Positions 1 to 8,300 of a stretch of DNA of 64,000 bases are shown here, piece after piece. The translations under genes were made by a program, and so were the position numbers. How positions within the stretch are numbered: position 1 is the first letter of the stretch; the number at the start of each line of letters is the position of its first letter. The notes below the pieces were generated by a model. The model saw nothing but the letters and a program-made list of their open reading frames with translations, was not told where the DNA came from and did no database searches. The stretch lies in the NCBI RefSeq assembly GCF_010727475.1, contig NZ_AP022567.1, positions 6,510,001 to 6,574,000 on the forward strand. The letters are read 5' to 3'. Source of the stretch: Mycolicibacterium mageritense (GTDB lineage: Bacteria; Actinomycetota; Actinomycetes; Mycobacteriales; Mycobacteriaceae).

Positions 1-1371
1 GTGCCGGCCGCCCAGCTCGGCGTGCTCGTTGCGAGCTGCCTGTTCATCGGTGGCCTTGCGACGATTCTGCAGTCGGTCGGCATCCCGTGGTTCGGGTCGC
101 AGCTTCCCCTGGTCCAAGGCACGTCGTTCGCCAGCGTCGCGACCTTGGTGGCGATCGTGACGCAGGGCGGCGGGCTGCCCGCCGCGTTCGGTTCGGTCAT
201 GGCCTCCGCGGCGATCGGCCTGGCGATCACGCCCTTCTTCTCCCGGATCATCCGCTTCTTCCCTCCGGTGGTGACCGGCACGGTGATCACCACGATCGGG
301 CTCAGCCTGATGCCGGTGGCGGCCAACTGGGCGATGGGCAACAACGCCAAGTTGCCGACATACGGATCGATGGAGAACATCGCGCTGGCGGGATTCACCC
401 TGCTCGTGGTGATCGTCCTCAGCCGGTCCAATGTGCCTGCCATTTCCCGGCTTTCGATCCTGTTCGCGATAATCGTCGGTACCTTGGTCGCCACCGCGAT
501 CGGCAAGGCCGACTTCTCGAAGGTGGCCGACGGCCCGATCGTCGCCGTCCCGGAGCCGTTCTTCTTCGGCGGGCCCGTGTTCACGCTCGCCGGCGTGGTG
601 TCGATGACCATCGTCGTGCTCGTCATCCTCACCGAGACCACCGCCGACATCCTGGCCGTCGGTGAAATCGTCAACACCCGGGTCGACCGGCGCCGCATCG
701 GCAACGGGCTCAGGGCCGACATGGGCGCCTCACTGATATCGCCGATCTTCAACGGATTCACCCAGAGCGCGTTCGCCCAGAACGTCGGACTGGTCGCGAT
801 CACCGGGGTCAAGAGCCGGTTCGTGGTCACCGCGGGCGGCGTCATCCTCGTGGTGCTCGGACTGCTGCCGGTCCTCGGCCGCGTCGTGGCAGCCGTGCCC
901 TACCCGGTGCTCGGAGGGGCGGGCCTGGTGCTGTTCGGCACCGTGGCGGCCTCCGGCATCCGAACCCTGGCCCGGGTCAACTACCAGGGCAACATGAACC
1001 TCGTCATAGTCGCGACATCGGTCGGCATGGGCATGATTCCCATTGCCGCGCCGGAGTTCTGGGAGCACTTCCCGTCTTGGTTCCAGACCATCTTCCACTC
1101 GGGCATCAGCTCCGCGGCGATCACGGCCGTGCTGCTCAACCTGTTCTTCAACCACATCAGGTTCGCTCGGCAGAAGCCCGGATCCTCGGTGTTCGCCGCA
1201 GCAGACCGCTTCATCTCCTTCGATGAGGTTCAGGCGTACAGCAAGCTGCGGGAAGGCGACCACATCGAGGGCGGCCGGATCGTCGATGCGGACGGCAAGC
1301 CGCTGCCGGTCAAGCAAAGCGACGGCAAGCTGGTCGATGTCCCGATCTGCTCGGGGTCGGCCGAGCACTGA
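1..1371 (+). CDS. NCS2-family nucleobase:cation symporter (uric acid/xanthine permease type), 5' truncated by window
   Basis: Inner-membrane symporter importing a purine-type base (xanthine, uric acid or uracil) with a cation. The 456 visible residues are strongly hydrophobic with many membrane segments. They carry the NCS2 signature QNVGLVAITGVKSR and the early SQLPLVQGTSFA segment typical of the xanthine/urate branch. Family members have roughly 60 more residues before this point, so the true start lies upstream and the GTG at position 1 is only the window edge. The last 70 residues are a polar cytoplasmic tail. The gene is followed by a 110-bp gap and a convergent hydrolase gene. An NCS1 permease and a PucR regulator lie 5-9 kb downstream, which fits a purine/pyrimidine uptake neighbourhood. 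The exact substrate cannot be read from the sequence. Confidence 0.9.
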   Translation: MPAAQLGVLVASCLFIGGLATILQSVGIPWFGSQLPLVQGTSFASVATLVAIVTQGGGLPAAFGSVMASAAIGLAITPFFSRIIRFFPPVVTGTVITTIGLSLMPVAANWAMGNNAKLPTYGSMENIALAGFTLLVVIVLSRSNVPAISRLSILFAIIVGTLVATAIGKADFSKVADGPIVAVPEPFFFGGPVFTLAGVVSMTIVVLVILTETTADILAVGEIVNTRVDRRRIGNGLRADMGASLISPIFNGFTQSAFAQNVGLVAITGVKSRFVVTAGGVILVVLGLLPVLGRVVAAVPYPVLGGAGLVLFGTVAASGIRTLARVNYQGNMNLVIVATSVGMGMIPIAAPEFWEHFPSWFQTIFHSGISSAAITAVLLNLFFNHIRFARQKPGSSVFAAADRFISFDEVQAYSKLREGDHIEGGRIVDADGKPLPVKQSDGKLVDVPICSGSAEH

Positions 1372-1481
1372 ACCAGGGCCGGGCTCGGGCGCGGGCGCGC
1401 GTTGACCCTGCGCTCACGGTGCAAAAGTGCGAGTGACCACCGCCGTCACCGCAGCCCCAACGCCGGCCGGGCCTGCGCCGG

Positions 1482-2237
1482 CTAACCGACCTGTTCCCAG
1501 AAGCGGCTCAGAGCCTCGGCGCCGCGCGACGGATCCTGCACCATCCACCAATGCCCGAGTCCGGCGAGCACCTCGGTGCCGGCTCCAGCCCGCTCCGCCG
1601 CGCGATACCGGATCTCGTCGGAACCGATGTAGGGATCGTCGGTGGCGAGCAACGAAAGCCCTGGCCGGGCCCGCGCCTTCTCCAGCTCCCGCCCGGCGTT
1701 CGCCATCGCGGGTTGACGAGCCGAGCGGTACAGCGAGAGGATCGCCCGTCCCATCTCGGGGCCTTGTTCGGCAGCGATCGATGTCGCAATGTCAATCGGT
1801 ATGCCCAGCGCGGCCATCTGCGCAGCCCGGTCCTCGACGGTGCCACCCAACATGGTGTCGACGAGTTGCTCACCTTCGTCGGGTGTCTGCCATATCTGAG
1901 CCATGTCGTGCCACACGTAATCAGGGTCGAGCACTCCGATCACGTCGGTGGCCCAGCTGCGAACGAGCTCAGGGCGGTGCATGACGACGGTCATCACATG
2001 GCCACCGCCCCAATCGTGTCCGACGAGATCGACCGGCTGATCGATCTTCTCCAACTCACCTTCCAGCCAGTCGCGATAGGCGAGGAAGGTCGCCGGGAAA
2101 CCGTCGGGCAGTGGGGCGCCGAAGCCCGGCGGCGACAAGCGCACCACGTCGTCGCGCCCGAGCGCGTCGACCAGCGGACCCCAGATCGCGTCGGTCTCCG
2201 GATTGCCATGCACGAGAACCACGGTCATGACTGCCAT
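1482..2237 (-). CDS. alpha/beta-fold hydrolase with an aspartate nucleophile elbow
   Basis: A 251-residue cytoplasmic alpha/beta hydrolase. HGNPE at residues 10-14 is the oxyanion-hole motif. The nucleophile elbow is GHDWGG with Asp75, the pattern seen in haloalkane dehalogenases and epoxide hydrolases rather than the Ser of esterases. A late GLGHWW supplies the probable catalytic His and an acidic ATDDPY segment precedes it. The start is ATG 2237; an in-frame ATG three codons later is an alternative. It is convergent with the NCS2 permease and divergent from the TrpB2 gene, so it is probably transcribed alone. The substrate is unknown; the motif supports epoxide- or dehalogenase-like chemistry, but this is inference. 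Confidence 0.85.
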   Translation of the reverse strand: MAVMTVVLVHGNPETDAIWGPLVDALGRDDVVRLSPPGFGAPLPDGFPATFLAYRDWLEGELEKIDQPVDLVGHDWGGGHVMTVVMHRPELVRSWATDVIGVLDPDYVWHDMAQIWQTPDEGEQLVDTMLGGTVEDRAAQMAALGIPIDIATSIAAEQGPEMGRAILSLYRSARQPAMANAGRELEKARARPGLSLLATDDPYIGSDEIRYRAAERAGAGTEVLAGLGHWWMVQDPSRGAEALSRFWEQVG

Positions 2238-2430
2238 CCTGACACCCGCTGGGCCGGAAGGTGACGGTTCGGTTCAGGCCAGCGACGACATCGTGCGGTG
2301 ACGGCGCGTACGATCCGGCTGCCCGCCTCTGTGATCGCGCTTCCGGAAATGCAAATGTTTGATGCGACAACGATCGTGGCCTGCGCATGGTTGGGCGGTC
2401 CGCCGTGGCCCGGCGCGCAACGGGGCTGAT

Positions 2431-2436
2431 TACAGT
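2431..2436 (+). promoter_or_regulatory. -10 box (TACAGT) of a likely leaderless promoter
   Basis: TACAGT fits TANNNT and ends 6 nt before ATG 2443, with no Shine-Dalgarno sequence between. In mycobacteria this spacing places the transcription start on the A of the ATG, giving a leaderless mRNA. It supports the 2443 start over an upstream in-frame ATG at 2359. Confidence 0.55.
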
Positions 2437-2442
2437 GTCGGT

Positions 2443-3744
2443 ATGACGCTGCACGCCGACGCTGCCCATCCGGATCTGGTGACCGTCGGGGTGCCGAGCC
2501 ACTGGTACAACCTGGCCGCCGAACTTGATCAGCCGATCCCGCCGCACCTGCATCCGGGCACCAAGGAACCGGTCGGGCCCGACGACCTCGTGGCGCTCTT
2601 CCCGAGCGGTCTGATCGCACAGGAGGTGTCCACGGAGGCCTACATCGCGATCCCGGAGGTGGTGCGGGACATCTACTCGATGTGGCGGCCCTCGCCGTTG
2701 ATCCGGACCCGACGGTTCGAGCAGGCGCTCAACACCGGCGCCCGCATCTACGTCAAGTACGAGGGCGTCAGCCCCGTCGGCAGCCACAAGACCAATTCAG
2801 CTGTGGCACAAGCTTATTACAACAGCATCGACGGGGTCCGGAAGCTGACCACCGAGACCGGAGCCGGCCAGTGGGGCAGCGCGCTGGCGTTCGCGGGAGC
2901 ACAGTTCGGCCTCGAGATCGAGGTGTGGCAGGTCCGTGCGTCCTACGATTCGAAGCCGTACCGCGGACACCTGATCCGGACCTACGGCGGCACGGTGCAC
3001 CCGAGCCCGTCGAACCTCACCGAGTCGGGCCGCGCGATCCTCGCCAAGAACCCGAACACCACCGGCAGTCTCGGGATGGCGGTGAGCGAGGCCGTCGAGG
3101 TGGCCGCCGCAGATCCCGACACCCGGTATGCGCTGGGCAGCGTGCTGAACCACGTGGTGCTGCACCAGAGCGTCATCGGCCAGGAGGCCGTCGCCCAACT
3201 CGGGGCCGTCGAACCGAACGGTGCCGACGTCGTATTCGGCTGTGCCGGTGGTGGTTCCAACCTGGCCGGGCTGGCGTTTCCGTTCCTGCGCGAGAAGATT
3301 CACGGCCGGTCGAACCCGCGGGTGGTGGCCGCCGAGCCGGCTGCCTGCCCGTCGATCACCCAGGGCGAGTACCGCTACGACCACGGCGATGTGGCAGGTC
3401 TGACGCCGCTGCTCAAGATGCACACACTCGGGATGGACTTCGTGCCCGACCCGATCCACGCCGGTGGGCTGCGCTATCACGGCATGGCGCCTGCGCTCAG
3501 CCACACCGTCGAACTCGGGCTGGTCGAGGGCGTCGCCATCTCGCAGCATGACGCGTTCACCGCCGGTGTGCAGTTCGCCCGGAGCCAGGGCATCGTGCCC
3601 GCACCCGAGTCGACCCACGCGATCGCCGCCGCGGCCGCGCACGTCGCCGACGATCCGGCCGAGCAGGTCGTGGTGATCGGCCTGTCGGGCCACGGCCAAC
3701 TCGACCTGCCGGCGTACGCGGAGTTTCTCGACGGGAAGTTCTGA
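2443..3744 (+). CDS. TrpB2-type, tryptophan synthase beta-like PLP enzyme
   Basis: A fold-type II PLP enzyme of 433 residues, longer than classical TrpB (about 400) and matching the TrpB2 group. SHKTN at residues 114-118 contains the PLP lysine (Lys116). GAGQWG and the glycine-rich CAGGGSN phosphate loop follow, and the C-terminal SGHGQLD matches the TrpB2 tail. TrpB2 proteins condense serine with indole, or work on related substrates, and often lie away from the trp operon; no trpA is near here. The leaderless promoter decides the start. It is convergent with the kinase gene 16 bp downstream. TrpB2 enzymes are sometimes named 'TrpB-like', and the physiological substrate is uncertain. Confidence 0.9.
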   Translation: MTLHADAAHPDLVTVGVPSHWYNLAAELDQPIPPHLHPGTKEPVGPDDLVALFPSGLIAQEVSTEAYIAIPEVVRDIYSMWRPSPLIRTRRFEQALNTGARIYVKYEGVSPVGSHKTNSAVAQAYYNSIDGVRKLTTETGAGQWGSALAFAGAQFGLEIEVWQVRASYDSKPYRGHLIRTYGGTVHPSPSNLTESGRAILAKNPNTTGSLGMAVSEAVEVAAADPDTRYALGSVLNHVVLHQSVIGQEAVAQLGAVEPNGADVVFGCAGGGSNLAGLAFPFLREKIHGRSNPRVVAAEPAACPSITQGEYRYDHGDVAGLTPLLKMHTLGMDFVPDPIHAGGLRYHGMAPALSHTVELGLVEGVAISQHDAFTAGVQFARSQGIVPAPESTHAIAAAAAHVADDPAEQVVVIGLSGHGQLDLPAYAEFLDGKF

Positions 3745-3760
3745 GGCCGACGGCCCGACC

Positions 3761-5614
3761 TCAGCCCGCGGCCCGGAGTTCGATATCGGAGACGGTTGTG
3801 CGGCTTTGCCCGTCGAGCGTGCCCAACTTCGAGATCCACACCAACACGTTCGAGGTCTTCGTCTGGTTCTCGACCTCGATGGTGTTCTCCCCGGGCCGCA
3901 GCGGCACGTTCGGGGTCAGCTCGGTCGTATCGGACAGGCTGCTCGGATCAGCACTGTCGGACGCCCGGATCTGCACCTCTGTTCCCGTACTGGGTACGTC
4001 GACCGTGACCTCGCTCAACGCGGTCGGCTCAGGCAACTGCAGCATCAGACCGACGCCTTCCTTGAAGGCGGGGAACGGCGTGGCGTCCTGGTAGATGTCG
4101 GTGGGCCACGCCGTGGCCGGGTTTCCGTCGATGGCCAGCCCCGCCTGATCCGGGTGGTCGGGTGATCCGCCGGGGGAGAACACCGTCGCACGCTCCGGCG
4201 TCACGATCGGCCCCGGACCGGCGGGCGACGAAGAGGGGCCGACACCTCCGGTGATGAAGAAGACAGACGTCGCGACGACCACGGCGATCACGGCCAGCAA
4301 CAGGATGATGCGAGCCGAGCGCGACTTCCACACGGACCTCTTGCCGGGCTGTACCTCGAATGTGTCGCGACGGCGGCGACCACGTGAACTCGCCGAGTGG
4401 TTGACCACCGCGTCGGCGAACAGCGTTCGGTCGTCCCAGAAGCCGTTGACCTCCACGACATCCCCGTCGGAGAGTTCGCCCGTGATGGAATTGCCGCGCA
4501 GCTCGACCGGGACGACGGTGTGCGCCTCGCCCGTCGAGTCATAACGCTCGACGCGGAAGAGCCACACCTCCTCGTCACGGTCGGGTCCGGCTGGAAGCTT
4601 CTGCACGGCGCGGGCCGTTCCGAGCACCGTAAGCACGGCCAATCGCCTGGTATGCGGTGAGCTGGCGGGCTCGGAATCGTCGCGGTGCGGTATTTCCAGC
4701 GGGGCGGTGTGCGGACCCGGATGGGGCGCGGTCGACTCGGGTTCCGGCTCCGCAACGGGCTCGGGCGCGGTCGGCTGATCCAGGCGCCCGCTCAAGGCTC
4801 GCGCGAAGTCCATGCACCGCGGGTAGCGCTTGTCGGGCTGTTTGGCCAACGCCTTCGCCATGGCGGCGTCGAGGTGGGCGAGGTCGGGACGACGCTGAGA
4901 CAGCGGGGGCGGCGGTGTGTTGAGGTGGTGTCCGGCCAGCACGATGCGGTTGGCGTCGTCGAAAAGGGGTGCGCCGGTCAGCAGCTGATAGGCCGTGGCG
5001 GCAAGGGCGTACTGGTCGGCCCGGCCGTCGAGCGTCCTGCCGACGAGCTGCTCGGGCGCAACGTATGCGACGGTGCCGACGGCCATGTCGGTCTGCGTGA
5101 TGCCGCTGACGTCGTCGGCTTCCCGGGCGATGCCGAAATCGGTCAGCAGAACGCGGCGCCGCGAGCTCGCCGTCGGCTCGGTGACCAGGATGTTCGCCGG
5201 TTTGACGTCTCGGTGCAGCAGGCGCCGTTCGTGCGCGAAATCGAGGGCTTCGGCGACGGCTGTCACGATCTCCAGAACATCCTGGTACGGCATGCCTGCC
5301 GGATGCTGCTCGACCAGGTGCTTGGCATCGGTGCCCTCCACGTAGTCCATCGAGATCCACAACCGGCCGTCGAACTCGCCACGGTCGTGCACGCCGACGA
5401 TGTGTGGATGCCACAACGTCGCGGCCAACTCGGCCTCGCGGGTGAACCTGGCACGGAACTCGTCATCCCGCGTTGCATTGGTCGACAGGATCTTGAGCGC
5501 ATTCAGTCGCGGCAGTCGCGGATGCTGGGCAAGGTAGACCTCTCCCATCCCACCGGCACCGAGCAGCCGCTGAATGGTGAAGCCGGCGAAGACGTCACCG
5601 GAATTGAACGGCAT
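3761..5614 (-). CDS. Receptor-type Ser/Thr protein kinase with MurJ-like extracellular domain
   Basis: A 617-residue membrane kinase of the PknB-type (STPK) family. The kinase domain spans about 10-270 with glycine loop GAGGMGEVY (19-27), Lys41, HRDVKPAN (134-141), DFG (159-161) and APEQ. A Pro/Glu linker (280-315) is followed by an all-beta segment (325-405, perhaps OB-like). An RGRRRR patch precedes one membrane helix (434-456). The ectodomain (about 465-617) carries a FSPGG...DGNPATAWPTD...PFPAFK...GVGL pattern. This closely resembles the discoidin-like C-terminal domain of mycobacterial MurJ/MviN, so a cell-envelope ligand is plausible (inference). ATG 5614 is chosen because a leaderless -10 box sits 7 nt upstream; the reading frame also extends 17 codons further up. 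It is convergent with trpB2. Confidence 0.9.
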   Translation of the reverse strand: MPFNSGDVFAGFTIQRLLGAGGMGEVYLAQHPRLPRLNALKILSTNATRDDEFRARFTREAELAATLWHPHIVGVHDRGEFDGRLWISMDYVEGTDAKHLVEQHPAGMPYQDVLEIVTAVAEALDFAHERRLLHRDVKPANILVTEPTASSRRRVLLTDFGIAREADDVSGITQTDMAVGTVAYVAPEQLVGRTLDGRADQYALAATAYQLLTGAPLFDDANRIVLAGHHLNTPPPPLSQRRPDLAHLDAAMAKALAKQPDKRYPRCMDFARALSGRLDQPTAPEPVAEPEPESTAPHPGPHTAPLEIPHRDDSEPASSPHTRRLAVLTVLGTARAVQKLPAGPDRDEEVWLFRVERYDSTGEAHTVVPVELRGNSITGELSDGDVVEVNGFWDDRTLFADAVVNHSASSRGRRRRDTFEVQPGKRSVWKSRSARIILLLAVIAVVVATSVFFITGGVGPSSSPAGPGPIVTPERATVFSPGGSPDHPDQAGLAIDGNPATAWPTDIYQDATPFPAFKEGVGLMLQLPEPTALSEVTVDVPSTGTEVQIRASDSADPSSLSDTTELTPNVPLRPGENTIEVENQTKTSNVLVWISKLGTLDGQSRTTVSDIELRAAG

Positions 5615-5621
5615 AGGTTGG

Positions 5622-5627
5622 AGCCTA
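5622..5627 (-). promoter_or_regulatory. -10 box (TAGGCT on the minus strand) for the kinase gene
   Basis: On the minus strand TAGGCT is followed by 7 nt (CCAACCT) and then ATG 5614. This is the same TANNNT-to-ATG spacing seen at several genes in this window and suggests a leaderless transcript. Confidence 0.5.
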
Positions 5628-5684
5628 CAAACGAGGGCGGGAATGGCGTTATTTTTGCAGGCCACGGCATCAAATGCCGTACCC

Positions 5685-5721
5685 GTGTAGCAGACTGCTA
5701 CACTTGTTTCAGACTGCTACA
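5685..5721 (+). promoter_or_regulatory. Operator-like palindrome plus half-site upstream of the toxin-antitoxin pair
   Basis: GTGTAGCAGACTGCTACAC (5685-5703) is a perfect 9-bp inverted repeat around a single central base. A third copy of the half-site, CTGCTACA, lies at 5714-5721, exactly 19 bp after the previous one. TACACT inside the palindrome fits a -10 box, and GGAGG at 5724-5728 is the ribosome binding site for ATG 5734. This is the layout expected for an antitoxin that represses its own operon; binding itself is inferred. Confidence 0.6.
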
Positions 5722-5733
5722 ACGGAGGCCGTC

Positions 5734-6123
5734 ATGACTGACACCGCAGACCGCGTGACTCGGTTCGCCGCTGATCTGATGGACAGCGCTGCCGCGGAAG
5801 GCGCGCGCCAGAGCCGCTCGGCCAAGCAGCAGCTCGACCACTGGGCGCGTGTCGGACGGGCCGTGTCAAGCCGGCAGAGCGCCGCACGCCGCAAGGTCGA
5901 GGCGGCCTTGGCGGGCGACACCCCGTTGCGTGATCTGACCATCGAGGAGGGCGTCGTGTTCAACGCCGAGATCTCCGCGGCCATCGAGGAGAACCTGGCG
6001 CGCGCCGATTACGGCACGACACTGGCCGCCCGTGGGGTCACCACCGTCGCGCTCGACGACAACGGCGAGATCGTGCAGTACCGCCCTGATGGCAGCACCA
6101 CGGTGTTGGTGCCTCAGCGGTGA
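5734..6123 (+). CDS. ParD-like antitoxin
   Basis: A soluble 129-residue protein. The N-terminal part (about 1-65) is helical and charged, and the C-terminal part (95-129) ends in a small beta-rich segment with DDNGEIVQYRPDG. The overall sequence matches the ParD-like antitoxin family. ATG 5734 has a good GGAGG six bases upstream; an in-frame start 20 codons earlier would read through the operator palindrome. A zeta-like toxin gene follows after 28 bp. The palindrome immediately upstream suggests autorepression. The family assignment is by general resemblance, so the antitoxin role rests largely on the neighbour. Confidence 0.7.
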   Translation: MTDTADRVTRFAADLMDSAAAEGARQSRSAKQQLDHWARVGRAVSSRQSAARRKVEAALAGDTPLRDLTIEEGVVFNAEISAAIEENLARADYGTTLAARGVTTVALDDNGEIVQYRPDGSTTVLVPQR

Positions 6124-6151
6124 TCTCTGACCCGATGCGCACTGTCGCGCG

Positions 6152-6730
6152 GTGAAGCGGCTCGACCTCGTCGTCGGATCCAACGGCGCGGGCAAGTCGA
6201 CGTTCGTCGAACTCACGCTCGGGCCCCTGTTGCCCAACAGTCCTTTCGTCAACGCCGACGAGATCGCCAAGCGCCGCTGGCCCGAGGATCCCGCCACCCA
6301 CTCTTATGAGGCCGCACGTATCGCGGCGCAAACCCGGGCCAGGCTCATCGAGCGGGGCGATTCGTTCATCGCCGAAACCGTGTTCTCCCACCCGTCCAAA
6401 CTGGACCTGATCGACACCGCGAACGCGGCCGGCTACAGCGTCATCCTGCACGTCGTGATGATCCCGGAGGATCTCGCGGTGCTGCGCGTGCGACACCGCG
6501 TCGAGGCAGGTGGTCACGATGTGCCCGAAGCGAAGATTCGTGAACGCTACCAACGGCTCTGGCCGCTCGTCGCCGCCGCGGCGGCGCGCTCGGAATCGGC
6601 GGCGTTCTACGACAACAGCACCACTAAGGGCCCCCGCATCGTGGCTCAGGTCACGGGCGGTTTCGTTGTGGGGTCACCGGCCTGGCCGAATTGGACACCG
6701 GCCGCGCTGGTGTCGACGTGGCCAGGGTAG
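6152..6730 (+). CDS. Zeta-toxin-like P-loop kinase
   Basis: A 192-residue nucleotide kinase of the zeta toxin/AAA_33 type. Walker A GSNGAGKST occupies residues 9-17. The following PFVNADEIAKRRWPED segment and the ETVFSHPSK segment (about 75-83) are typical of zeta toxins. Zeta enzymes phosphorylate UDP-N-acetylglucosamine and poison wall synthesis; some relatives have other substrates. The GTG start at 6152 gives a methionine just before the first strand. Its last 85 bp overlap the 3' end of the convergent NCS1 permease gene, so both coding frames use the same DNA there. The partner upstream is ParD-like rather than a classical epsilon antitoxin. Confidence 0.8.
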   Translation: MKRLDLVVGSNGAGKSTFVELTLGPLLPNSPFVNADEIAKRRWPEDPATHSYEAARIAAQTRARLIERGDSFIAETVFSHPSKLDLIDTANAAGYSVILHVVMIPEDLAVLRVRHRVEAGGHDVPEAKIRERYQRLWPLVAAAAARSESAAFYDNSTTKGPRIVAQVTGGFVVGSPAWPNWTPAALVSTWPG

Positions 6731-8127
6731 ATCATCGCCGTGGGCACGTTGGTGCGTCCCCGGGACACCGCGTAATAGGCGACCGCTGTGACGGCGAGTC
6801 CCACGATCCACGAAATATCCGCTCCGCCCAGGATTTTCGTGACCGGCCCCGTGTAGAGCTTCTGCGCCAAGAACGGAATCTGCGCAACAATGCCCAGGAT
6901 GTAGCAGCCGAGTGCCGGCAGGTTCCACGTGCCGTACCGGCCGGCGGGGTCGTAGAGGGCCGGGATGTCGACGTTCTCTCGGGAGATCAGGTAGTAGTCG
7001 GTGAGGTTGATGGCGCTCCACGGCGTGAAGACCATCAGCAGTACGAGGACGAAGTTCTTGAAGTTGTCCAGGAAATCGGCGCTCGCCGCCACCCCGATCA
7101 GCACCGACACCGCTGTGAAGCCGACGATGTAGGCGGCGCGTACGGCAGGCGCGATGCGGGTCTGACCGTTGAAGGCGCTGATGGTGGTCAGAATCGCCAT
7201 GAAACCGCCATAGGCGTTGAGGCAGTTGACCGTAAGCTTGCCGACCACGATCACCAGATAGATCAGCACTGACAGGGCCGCAGGGCCCGCAAGCCGGCCG
7301 ACGAATCCGACTTGGTCGTCCAGGAAGGCGTCACCGGCGACCGCGGCAACCAGAGCCCCGAACGTCATCGACCACTGCGATCCGATCACCGAGCCCGCGA
7401 ACGTGGACCAGAAGGTGGCGCGACCGCTGGTGCTGCGCGGCAGGTAGCGCGAGTAATCCGCGACGTACGGACCGAAGGTGAGCTGCCACCCGGCGCCCAG
7501 GGCGATCGCCAGCAGGAAGGTGACCGGGCTGAACGGTTTGACGCCGACAACCGCGGCCACGTCGTATTGCGTGAACAACCGGATGGCCAGGTAGCTGAAC
7601 CCGACGATGGCGATCACGGTTGCCACCCGCCCGACGACGTGGATCAACCGGTATCCGGTGACCGCGACGATGACGGTCAGCAGACCGAAGATGATGATGC
7701 CCAACGACGATTGGCCCAGATCGAGCATCGAGTTCACGGCCTGCCCAGCCAGCACGCTGCCAGTCGCCGCGAAGCCCAGGTACATGAGCACCACCATGAT
7801 CAGTGGCAGCGCGGCCCCGTAGACACCGAATTGCGCTCGGCTGGAGATCATCTGGGGCAGGCCGAGACGCGGGCCTTGCGCAGAGTGCAGCGCCATCACG
7901 ATGCCACCCAGGATGTTGCCGATCAGCAGACCGACGATCGCCCACAGGGCGTCCGCACCGAACACGACTGCGAGCGCGCCGTCGACGATCGCGGTGATCT
8001 GCATGTTCGCGCCGAACCACAGGGTGAATTGGCTGCGTGAGTTGCCGTGGCGCTCTGCGTCCGGGATGACATCGATGGTGCGGCGTTCGATGGCGCGCAG
8101 GGATGCGGGTGCATGGTCGTCTGTCAT
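6646..8127 (-). CDS. NCS1-family cytosine/purine/allantoin permease
   Basis: A 493-residue membrane transporter with about twelve hydrophobic segments. The early FGANMQI and the GLPQMISSRAQFGVYGA stretch are NCS1 hallmarks (Mhp1/CodB-like). It probably symports a nucleobase, hydantoin or allantoin with Na+ or H+. ATG 8127 is preceded on the minus strand by GGAGGG, so it is preferred to the start 15 codons upstream. It is divergent from the ATP-grasp gene, and a PucR regulator lies beyond that; together they suggest regulated uptake of a nitrogen-rich ring compound. The 3' end overlaps the zeta-like toxin gene by 85 bp in the convergent orientation. Confidence 0.9.
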   Translation of the reverse strand: MTDDHAPASLRAIERRTIDVIPDAERHGNSRSQFTLWFGANMQITAIVDGALAVVFGADALWAIVGLLIGNILGGIVMALHSAQGPRLGLPQMISSRAQFGVYGAALPLIMVVLMYLGFAATGSVLAGQAVNSMLDLGQSSLGIIIFGLLTVIVAVTGYRLIHVVGRVATVIAIVGFSYLAIRLFTQYDVAAVVGVKPFSPVTFLLAIALGAGWQLTFGPYVADYSRYLPRSTSGRATFWSTFAGSVIGSQWSMTFGALVAAVAGDAFLDDQVGFVGRLAGPAALSVLIYLVIVVGKLTVNCLNAYGGFMAILTTISAFNGQTRIAPAVRAAYIVGFTAVSVLIGVAASADFLDNFKNFVLVLLMVFTPWSAINLTDYYLISRENVDIPALYDPAGRYGTWNLPALGCYILGIVAQIPFLAQKLYTGPVTKILGGADISWIVGLAVTAVAYYAVSRGRTNVPTAMIYPGHVDTSAAGVQFGQAGDPTTKPPVT

Positions 8128-8300
8128 TGAACGCCCTCCGTCCAGCCCGGGAAGTGCAGTGATGCCCGTCACAGCTTACTGTCGATGCCGTTTTGTACAC
8201 GGTTCCGGCGATCCGAGCGCCATTTCGGTAGCTGTGGGGCGAGGTGCCGGCTGCGACCATCGGGGTGCACGCAGATCGACACCGCACAGGAGACCCGTCT

